Source: Streptomyces apocyni (GTDB lineage: Bacteria; Actinomycetota; Actinomycetes; Streptomycetales; Streptomycetaceae). From it: a DNA stretch of 64,000 nucleotides. The notes under the pieces were generated by a model, which saw nothing but the letters and a program-made list of their open reading frames with translations, ran no database searches and was not told where the DNA came from. Position 1 is the first letter of the stretch, and every line of letters starts with the position of its first letter. Below, piece by piece: positions 58,554-64,000 of the stretch. A program made the translations under genes and the position numbers. The stretch lies in contig NZ_WHOM01000045.1 in NCBI RefSeq assembly GCF_009739465.1, forward strand, positions 1-64,000, given 5' to 3'.

Positions 58554-58561
58554 ATGCGTAG

Positions 58562-58604
58562 ACGCGCGGCAGCCCGGCAGTCCGGCAGTCCGGCAGGCCA
58601 GCCT
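58562..58604. repeat. CGGCAGTC short tandem repeat
   Basis: Several units of CCGGCAG(TC) follow trpE; they lie in the 79-bp gap before the GNAT gene. Confidence 0.55.
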
Positions 58605-58632
58605 CCCGTACGCGCGTGCGAAACTCTGCGCC

Positions 58633-59079
58633 ATGACGCATGATCACACCGCTGCGAAGCTGAGCATCGGCCACGGTGACCCCGAGCTCAGCGAGTCCCT
58701 TTCCAACGGCCTGGACGCGTTCAACTTCCCGGCCACCGGGACCACCGCGGCCGACCAGACCGAGCTGTCGGTGAAGGCCGTGGACGCCGCCGGGAAGCTC
58801 ATCGGAGGGCTGGCCGCCTGGACCTGGGGCGGGCTGCTCGGCATCGACATGCTCTGGGTGCGCGAGGAGAGCCGTAAGGACGGCTGGGGGAGCAAGCTCC
58901 TGCTGGCCGCGGAGGAGGAGGCGATACGGCGCGGCTGCGACCGCGCCTGCGTCTCGTCCTTCACCTTCCAGGCCCCGGCGTTCTACGAGCGCCATGGATA
59001 CGCCGAGACCGGCAGGACCCTGGGTATTCCCGGCGACGCCGAAGACGTCCACCTGTACAAGACGCTCACACGGGACTGA
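58633..59079 (+). CDS. GNAT family N-acetyltransferase
   Basis: Product of 148 aa. GNAT motif A is IDMLWVREESRKDGWGSKLLLAAEEEAIRRG, and motif B is CVSSFTFQAPAFYERHGYAETGRTLGIP. Substrate unknown. GAAACT sits 7 nt before ATG 58633, suggesting a leaderless start. Lies between trpE and the Trp-associated membrane protein gene. Confidence 0.87.
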   Translation: MTHDHTAAKLSIGHGDPELSESLSNGLDAFNFPATGTTAADQTELSVKAVDAAGKLIGGLAAWTWGGLLGIDMLWVREESRKDGWGSKLLLAAEEEAIRRGCDRACVSSFTFQAPAFYERHGYAETGRTLGIPGDAEDVHLYKTLTRD

Positions 59080-59134
59080 CCAGGCGCTGACCCCGGGCCG
59101 CAGGTCACCCAGCGCGGTGATGGATAGTGGAGGG

Positions 59135-59788
59135 GTGACTTCAGCCGTACCGCAGCCAGCCGTACCCCAGCCCCGACCGACCACACAGCCACCCGCCCGT
59201 GAGCGCGGCGGCCGGCGCAGCCTCGCCGCCGCGCTGCTGCTCGGCGCCGTCGGCGCCACCGTGGTGCTGCTCTCGACCCGGCAGACCTGGTCCGAGGGCG
59301 CGGCCGCGACCGCGGGCGGCGCCCTGGATGTGATCGCCAAGGGCAGCGATGTCACCGGGGCCCCAGCGGCGCTGGCCATCGTCGGCCTCGCCGCCCTGGT
59401 CGCGGTCTTCGCGGTCCGCAGAGCAGGCCGGTACCTGGTGTCCGGGCTGCTCGCGCTGAGCGGCGCGGGCATCATGGCGGCGGCGCTGAACGGCGCGGGC
59501 GACAGCGCCGCGCTGGACGAGCAGGCCGCCACCACGACGGGCGACGCCGGGGCCACCGCCGCCGGGATCGCCCACACCGCCTGGCCCTACGTTGCCGCGG
59601 GCGGCGGACTGCTGATCCTCTGCGCCGGAGTGCTCGCCCTGTGGTTCGGCGCGCGCTGGCCCGCGATGTCCGGGCGGTACGAGCGCGGGGGCGCGGCGGC
59701 CGCGAAGCGCCGCGCCAAGGCGCCGGACCCGGACCGCCCCGAGGACCTCTGGAAGGCCCTCGACCGGGGCGAGGACCCCACGGGCTAG
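59135..59788 (+). CDS. TIGR02234 family Trp-operon-associated membrane protein
   Basis: Product of 217 aa from GTG 59135 (GATAGT 6 nt before it). About four membrane segments: SLAAALLLGAVGATVVLLSTRQ, APAALAIVGLAALVAVFAV, YLVSGLLALSGAGIMAAAL and AWPYVAAGGGLLILCAGVLALWFG. The family is found beside trp genes in actinobacteria; role unknown, perhaps in transport. C-terminus is charged (KAPDPDRPEDLWKALDRGEDPTG). Confidence 0.85.
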   Translation: MTSAVPQPAVPQPRPTTQPPARERGGRRSLAAALLLGAVGATVVLLSTRQTWSEGAAATAGGALDVIAKGSDVTGAPAALAIVGLAALVAVFAVRRAGRYLVSGLLALSGAGIMAAALNGAGDSAALDEQAATTTGDAGATAAGIAHTAWPYVAAGGGLLILCAGVLALWFGARWPAMSGRYERGGAAAAKRRAKAPDPDRPEDLWKALDRGEDPTG

Positions 59789-59835
59789 GCCCACCCCACC
59801 GGCCAGGACCCCACCGGCCAGGACCCCACCGGCTA
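59773..59835. repeat. 15-bp tandem repeat GGACCCCACCGGCCA
   Basis: Units at 59773-59787, 59788-59805 (18 bp variant), 59806-59820 and 59821-59835; the first unit includes the stop codon of the preceding gene. The rest of the gap to 59995 also holds repeats of CACCTGATC and ACGTGATCCGG near 59870-59910. Confidence 0.75.
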
Positions 59836-59995
59836 GGGCCCGGGCAGCACGTCCCGGCGTGCGGCGGCACCTGATCGGCACCTGATCCGGACGTGATCCG
59901 GACGTGATGCGGATGACAGGCCCCCGGCGTCCCGCACTCCATAGCGTGCGGGACAATAGCCGGGAGCGTTCGACTTTTACTACGAGGAGCACGTC

Positions 59996-60223
59996 ATGGC
60001 GGGCACTAGCCACGGACACACCCCGGCCGCCTGGACCGGTGTCATCATCGCCTTCATTGGTTTCTGCGTTTCCGGAGCCTTCATGGTGATGGCCAACCCG
60101 GTCGGTTTCTGGGCCGGACTGGCGATCGTCCCGCTGGGCGGTGTGGTCGGGATGATCATGCGTGCCGCCGGTCTCGGCCAGCCGAAGCCGGTACGGGCCC
60201 AGGTGGCGGCCGCGGAGAGCTGA
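59996..60223 (+). CDS. HGxxPAAW family protein
   Basis: Product of 75 aa with the family-naming motif HGHTPAAW at residues 6-13 and two membrane segments (GVIIAFIGFCVSGAFMVMA, WAGLAIVPLGGVVGMIM). ACGAGGAG lies before the ATG. The family is linked to trp loci in actinobacteria; function unknown. Confidence 0.9.
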   Translation: MAGTSHGHTPAAWTGVIIAFIGFCVSGAFMVMANPVGFWAGLAIVPLGGVVGMIMRAAGLGQPKPVRAQVAAAES

Positions 60224-60262
60224 CCCCCTCCTCGTAGGCTGTCCCCGCACTGCGAAGCAGTA

Positions 60263-60302
60263 CGGAAGGGGCGGAACCGGACTACCGGTTCCGCCCCTTC
60301 CG
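60263..60302 (+). terminator. Terminator after the HGxxPAAW gene
   Basis: A perfect 18-bp stem (60263-60280 with 60285-60302) with a 4-nt loop ACTA. No T-run. Confidence 0.88.
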
Positions 60303-60382
60303 CGTTCACCGGTTCCGCGTTCACCGGGGCTGTCCCGGGGGCAGACCGCGCGCCCAGCGACGGGCCGGGGCACAATGCACGG

Positions 60383-60943
60383 GTGAACGCAAACCACGCA
60401 GCGGGCCACGCGGCCGTGAGCCAGGGAGGCCCCGAAGCCACACCGGTCCCGCCGGTCCCGCCGGTCCCGCCGGTCCCGCCGGTCCCGCCGGTCCCGCCGG
60501 TCACACCGGTCCCGCCAGTCCCGCCGGACCCGCCCCGCGGTCCGCTCGCGGTGACCCGGTGGCTGCTGGTGCCTGTGGGAACGCTCGGCGCGGTCGTCGC
60601 CGCCTTCGCCTACGTGGGCACGGTGGACCCGAACGAGCCCGGCCACTACCCCGCCTGCCCGCTGCTGGCGCTCACCGGAATCCTCTGCCCCGGCTGCGGT
60701 GGGCTCCGTAGCGCCCACGCCTTCGCGAACGGAGACATCCCGACGGCGCTCGGCGCCAACGCGTTCGCCGTCGCGGGCTTCGCGGCCTTCGCCGTGATCT
60801 GGGTGCTGTGGATGGCACGCGCCGCGCGCGGGCGACCGCTACGGATCGCGCTGCGCAACGCCCACCAGTGGAGCATCGGCGCGGTGCTGCTGGTGTTCAG
60901 TGTCGTACGCAATCTGCCCTTCGGTGCCTGGCTGGCGCCGTAA
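60383..60943 (+). CDS. DUF2752 family membrane protein with Pro-rich N-terminus
   Basis: Product of 186 aa. The DUF2752 core HYPACPLLALTGILCPGCGGLRSAHAFANGD is the family signature with three Cys. Four membrane segments are predicted. The N-terminus carries about nine PVP/VPP repeats (residues 21-50) from a 9-bp DNA repeat. CACAAT (60370-60375) lies 6 nt before the GTG. Function unknown. Confidence 0.87.
   Translation: MNANHAAGHAAVSQGGPEATPVPPVPPVPPVPPVPPVPPVTPVPPVPPDPPRGPLAVTRWLLVPVGTLGAVVAAFAYVGTVDPNEPGHYPACPLLALTGILCPGCGGLRSAHAFANGDIPTALGANAFAVAGFAAFAVIWVLWMARAARGRPLRIALRNAHQWSIGAVLLVFSVVRNLPFGAWLAP
60449..60530 (+). repeat. 9-bp minisatellite CCGGTCCCG in DUF2752 gene
   Basis: About eight units of CCGGTCCCG encode VPP repeats in the N-terminus. 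Unit number is likely variable by slippage. Confidence 0.85.
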
Positions 60944-61053
60944 CGAAGCAACGTCCACCAAGTGGGACTGGCGTCAACCGGATGCGAATCCTTCGCTCCC
61001 CTGCGGATACCATCGCAGTGGTCATCGGGTCACCTGGTCAGACAGGGTCCCGA

Positions 61054-61083
61054 CCGATCTGATCCAGTCCGATCTGTTTCAGT
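61054..61083 (+). repeat. 15-bp direct repeat in the trpC leader
   Basis: CCGATCTGATCCAGT (61054-61068) and CCGATCTGTTTCAGT (61069-61083) are tandem, followed by a third partial unit CCGCTGTCAG, ending 18 bp before trpC. May bind a regulator. A -10-like TACCAT lies upstream near 61008. Confidence 0.6.
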
Positions 61084-61110
61084 CCGCTGTCAGGGAAGGG
61101 GGCCGCTCGC

Positions 61111-61920
61111 GTGAGTGTGCTCGACGAGATCATCGAAGGCGTGCGCGAGGACCTCGCCGAACGGCAGGCGCGCGTCAGCCTCGACGAGCTCAAGGAGCGT
61201 GCGGCGAAGGCCCCCCAGGCCAAGGACGCACTCGCCGCACTGCGTGGCGACGGCGTCAAGGTCATCTGTGAGGTCAAGCGCTCCAGCCCGTCCAAGGGCG
61301 CGCTCGCCGCGATCGCCGACCCGGCCGCCCTCGCCGCCGACTACGAGGCCGGCGGCGCCACGATCATCTCCGTCCTCACCGAGCAGCGCCGCTTCGGCGG
61401 CTCGCTCGAGGACCTGGAGGCGGTCCGCGCCCGGGTGGACATCCCGCTGCTCCGCAAGGACTTCATCGTCACCGCGTACCAGCTGTGGGAGGCCAGGGCG
61501 TACGGCGCCGACCTCGTCCTGCTGATCGTGGCGGCCCTCGACCAGCCCGCCCTCGTCTCGCTCGTCGAGCGCGCGGAGTCCATCGGGCTCACGCCGCTCG
61601 TCGAGGTGCACGACGAGGAGGAGGTCGAGCGGGCGGTCGCGGCCGGGGCGAAGATCATCGGCGTCAACTCCCGCGACCTGAAGACGCTGAAGGTCGACCG
61701 CTCGACGTTCTCCCGGGTCGCCCCGGAGATCCCGGCGGGCATCATCCGGATCGCCGAGTCCGGCGTCCGGGGCCCGCACGACCTGATCGCGTACGCCAAC
61801 GACGGGGCGGACGCCGTGCTGGTCGGCGAGTCCCTGGTCACCGGGCGCGACCCGAAGGCCGCGGTGGTCGACCTGGTCGCGGCGGGCGCCCACCCCGCCC
61901 TCCGCCACGGGCGGAGCTGA
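61111..61920 (+). CDS. trpC: Indole-3-glycerol phosphate synthase TrpC
   Basis: Converts CdRP to indole-3-glycerol phosphate. It is 269 aa, barrel enzyme with [70 protein letters not shown] and [10 protein letters not shown] motifs. GTG 61111 has GGGAAGGGGG upstream. First gene of trpCMBA. Confidence 0.97.
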   Translation: MSVLDEIIEGVREDLAERQARVSLDELKERAAKAPQAKDALAALRGDGVKVICEVKRSSPSKGALAAIADPAALAADYEAGGATIISVLTEQRRFGGSLEDLEAVRARVDIPLLRKDFIVTAYQLWEARAYGADLVLLIVAALDQPALVSLVERAESIGLTPLVEVHDEEEVERAVAAGAKIIGVNSRDLKTLKVDRSTFSRVAPEIPAGIIRIAESGVRGPHDLIAYANDGADAVLVGESLVTGRDPKAAVVDLVAAGAHPALRHGRS

Positions 61921-61927
61921 CCCCACG

Positions 61928-62083
61928 ATGCCCATCGCCGCCCGCCTCGCCCCCGGCTGCCGCCCACGCGGCTGCCGGGCCCCGGCGCGGCGTGTGCACG
62001 GGCGCCGGGTCCGCTACGTGATCGGCTCCGAGCCGGGCCAGGTCAACGGGATGCGATGGCGCCGGGAAGTCGCGTGCGGGTAG
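61928..62083 (+). CDS. trpM: TrpM-like small protein (tryptophan biosynthesis modulator)
   Basis: A 51-codon frame (ATG 61928, TAG 62081-62083) reads MPIAARLAPGCRPRGCRAPA, then RRVHGRRVRYVIGSEPGQV and NGMRWRREVACG. It is basic (Arg-rich) with three Cys. It matches in position (trpC-trpM-trpB) and, from memory, in the CRPRGCRAPARRVHGRRVRYVIG core, the TrpM protein described in S. coelicolor as modulating tryptophan production and development. It is 7 bp after trpC. Confidence 0.85.
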   Translation: MPIAARLAPGCRPRGCRAPARRVHGRRVRYVIGSEPGQVNGMRWRREVACG

Positions 62084-62430
62084 GGGTTTCCTTTTCCCCC
62101 ACCCCGCCCTTTCCCGTAACTGGGGCTCCGCCCCAGACCCCGGTCCTCAAACGCCGGACGGGCTGGATTGTCGCCCGGGACGGGCTGAGATCTTCAGCCC
62201 GTCAGGGGGGTACCTCCCGCTCGAGCGAAGCCGAGAGTGGGGGAGCTTGAGGACGAGCCCGAAGCGCGATCCGGGGGTCTGGGGGCTTGCCCCCCCCACG
62301 CGGCGAAGCCGCAAATGTCGCAGTCGGGAAGGGGCGGGATGGGGTGGGGTGAAAGAAGCCTCCTCACCCGCGGCGCGCACCCTCAGCTACTCGTGACCAC
62401 GTCAACCCACGCCACGTAGGAGCATCTCGC
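62084..62430. other. Gap between trpM and trpB
   Basis: 347 bp with no further gene. It is filled mostly by a REP-like inverted-repeat element (62118-62300). A ribosome site GTAGGAG precedes trpB. Confidence 0.7.
62118..62300. repeat. REP-like palindromic intergenic element
   Basis: Imperfect long inverted repeat: GGGGCTCCGCCCCAGACCCC (from 62124) is partner of GGGGGTCTGGGG (62271-62282), and CCTCAA partners TTGAG (62247-62251). Centre hairpin GACGGGCTGA (62179-62188) with TCAGCCCGTC (62194-62203) is perfect. The motif 'ccccagacccc...cctcaaacgccggacgggct' recurs between many Streptomyces genes in my memory. Confidence 0.7.
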
Positions 62431-63672
62431 ATGCCCAGCGAATTCTTCATCCCGGACCCGGAGGGTCAGGTCCCCAGCGCCGAAGGGTACTTCGGCGCAT
62501 TCGGCGGCAAGTTCATCCCGGAGGCCCTCGTCGCCGCCGTGGACGAGGTCGCCGTCGAGTACGACAAGGCCAAGGCGGACCCCGCGTTCGCGGCCGAACT
62601 CGACGACCTGCTCGTGAACTACACCGGCCGCCCCAGCTCCCTCACCGAGGTCCCCCGCTTCGCCGAACACGCGGGCGGGGCCCGGGTGTTCCTCAAGCGC
62701 GAGGACCTCAACCACACCGGCTCACACAAGATCAACAACGTACTTGGCCAGGCGCTGCTCACCAAGCGCATGGGCAAGACACGCGTGATCGCCGAGACCG
62801 GCGCGGGCCAGCACGGCGTCGCCACCGCCACCGCCTGCGCCCTGTTCGGCCTCGAGTGCACCATCTACATGGGCGAGATCGACACCCAGCGCCAGGCGCT
62901 GAACGTCGCCCGGATGCGTATGCTCGGCGCCGAGGTCATCGCGGTCAAGTCCGGCTCCCGTACCCTCAAGGACGCCATCAACGAGGCGTTCCGTGACTGG
63001 GTCGCCAACGTGGACCGCACCCACTACCTGTTCGGGACGGTCGCCGGGCCGCACCCCTTCCCGGCCATGGTGCGCGACTTCCACCGCGTCATCGGCGTCG
63101 AGGCCAGACGCCAGATCCTGGACCGGGCCGGACGCCTGCCGGACGCCGCCGTCGCCTGCGTCGGCGGCGGCTCCAACGCCATCGGCCTCTTCCACGCCTT
63201 CATCCCCGACGCCGACGTACGCCTGATCGGCTGCGAGCCCGCCGGGCACGGAGTCGAGACCGGCGAGCACGCGGCGACCCTGACCGCAGGCGAGCCCGGC
63301 ATCCTGCACGGCTCCCGGTCCTACGTCCTCCAGGACGAGGAGGGCCAGATCACCGAGCCGTACTCGATCTCAGCCGGCCTTGACTACCCGGGCATCGGCC
63401 CCGAGCACGCCTACCTCAAGGACAGCGGCCGCGGCGAGTACCGCGCGGTCACCGACGACGCGGCGATGCAGGCCCTGCGCCTGCTGTCGCGCACCGAGGG
63501 CATCATCCCGGCCATCGAGAGCGCCCACGCGCTGGCCGGAGCGCTGGAAGTCGGCAAGGAGCTGGGCAAGGACGGGCTGCTCGTGGTCAATCTGTCCGGC
63601 CGTGGCGACAAGGACATGGACACCGCCGCCCGCTACTTTGGGCTGTACGACGGGGAGGGCGACGCCAAGTGA
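62431..63672 (+). CDS. trpB: Tryptophan synthase beta subunit TrpB
   Basis: PLP enzyme that joins indole and serine to form tryptophan. It is 413 aa. PLP lysine in [10 protein letters not shown] (Lys100), [20 protein letters not shown] phosphate loop and a COMM region are typical of TrpB1. Stop overlaps trpA GTG (GTGA). Confidence 0.97.
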   Translation: MPSEFFIPDPEGQVPSAEGYFGAFGGKFIPEALVAAVDEVAVEYDKAKADPAFAAELDDLLVNYTGRPSSLTEVPRFAEHAGGARVFLKREDLNHTGSHKINNVLGQALLTKRMGKTRVIAETGAGQHGVATATACALFGLECTIYMGEIDTQRQALNVARMRMLGAEVIAVKSGSRTLKDAINEAFRDWVANVDRTHYLFGTVAGPHPFPAMVRDFHRVIGVEARRQILDRAGRLPDAAVACVGGGSNAIGLFHAFIPDADVRLIGCEPAGHGVETGEHAATLTAGEPGILHGSRSYVLQDEEGQITEPYSISAGLDYPGIGPEHAYLKDSGRGEYRAVTDDAAMQALRLLSRTEGIIPAIESAHALAGALEVGKELGKDGLLVVNLSGRGDKDMDTAARYFGLYDGEGDAK

Positions 63673-64000
63673 GCAGCACCATGAGCGGCGGCGGGAACAT
63701 CCAGCTGCTGAGCGACACACTCGCCCAGACGAAGGCCGAGAACCGGGCCGCGCTGATCGCCTACCTCCCGGCGGGCTTCCCGACGGTCGACGGCGGCATC
63801 GCGGCGGCCACCGCGGTCCTGGAGTCCGGCGCAGACATCGTCGAGATCGGCCTGCCGCACAGCGACCCGGTGCTCGACGGCCCGGTCATCCAGACCGCCG
63901 ACGACATCGCGCTGCGTGGCGGCCTGAAGATCGTCGACGTCCTGCGCACGGTCCGCGAGGCGCACACCGCGACGGGTAAGCCGGTCCTCGTCATGACGTA
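63669..64000 (+). CDS. trpA: Tryptophan synthase alpha subunit TrpA (3' partial)
   Basis: Cleaves indole-3-glycerol phosphate to indole and G3P. Visible 110 codons of about 270. [15 protein letters not shown], the catalytic Glu in [20 protein letters not shown] are present. GTG 63669 overlaps trpB. Runs out of the window. Confidence 0.95.
   Translation, partial: MSSTMSGGGNIQLLSDTLAQTKAENRAALIAYLPAGFPTVDGGIAAATAVLESGADIVEIGLPHSDPVLDGPVIQTADDIALRGGLKIVDVLRTVREAHTATGKPVLVMT

Noticed and set aside
60944..61110. Attenuator-type Trp leader peptide before trpC
   Set aside because: The only short frame there, from ATG near 60980, has no Trp codon, and no terminator hairpin follows.

Overview
The window is a high-GC actinobacterial chromosome segment, almost certainly from a Streptomyces. 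The reasons are pervasive G/C third positions, many GTG starts, a dcw cluster ending in sepF-ylmG-divIVA, a translational T-box before ileS, a bifunctional-type hisA (priA), a TrpM-like small gene and a gene order that I recall as colinear with the S. coelicolor core (roughly the ftsI-to-trpA stretch). No phage, CRISPR array, rRNA or tRNA gene was seen.

Layout. (1) 1-16.2 kb, + strand: cell wall and division. The genes are ftsI (5' end missing), murE, murF, mraY, murD, ftsW, murG, ftsQ, a complex ftsZ leader, ftsZ, pgeF-like, yggS-like, sepF, ylmG/yggT-like and divIVA, closed by a strong terminator. (2) 16.3-23.3 kb: ileS on the - strand under a T-box leader, then on + a DksA-type zinc-finger protein with a histone H1-like N-terminus, lspA, an RluA-type pseudouridine synthase and a GNAT enzyme. 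(3) 23.4-34 kb: mixed envelope and secreted functions, namely a GH5 glycoside hydrolase, an MscS channel, a dienelactone-hydrolase-like enzyme, a membrane Ser/Thr kinase, a secreted metalloprotease, a Tat-exported PhoD phosphatase, a DsbA-like thioredoxin-fold protein, an unknown membrane protein and a DUF2252 protein. (4) 34.2-47 kb: dnaE with terminator, a 59-aa basic protein, an NYN-domain protein, an ABC exporter pair split by a 191-bp MITE-like element, DUF2567, a putative 24-aa ribosomal protein, a YbaK-type deacylase, a LON-domain protein and two uncharacterised proteins; a second MITE copy lies before the his operon. (5) 47.1-64 kb: hisD-C-B-(54-aa membrane protein)-H-A-(ridA)-F, a ketopantoate-reductase-like gene, an ArsR-type regulator with an MFS exporter, a TIGR03085-type protein, then hisI, trpE, a GNAT enzyme, a Trp-associated membrane protein, an HGxxPAAW protein, DUF2752, trpC, trpM, trpB and trpA (3' end missing).

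How it works together: the first block makes lipid II and builds the septum, with mur, mraY and murG supplying substrate and ftsI, W, Q, Z, sepF and divIVA placing and driving synthesis. The last block makes histidine and tryptophan; no trpF is present, which fits the dual HisA/TrpF role known for actinobacterial PriA. 

The observations most worth checking are: a 27-codon upstream ORF with a TTA codon and an excellent ribosome site inside the ftsZ leader; an IleRS whose HxGH signature reads GAHH (the form linked to mupirocin hyper-resistance) under T-box control; two MITE copies whose differences include compensatory hairpin changes; and several genes too short for normal gene calling (24, 51, 54 and 59 aa). 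All functional calls come from reading motifs; no database search was run.
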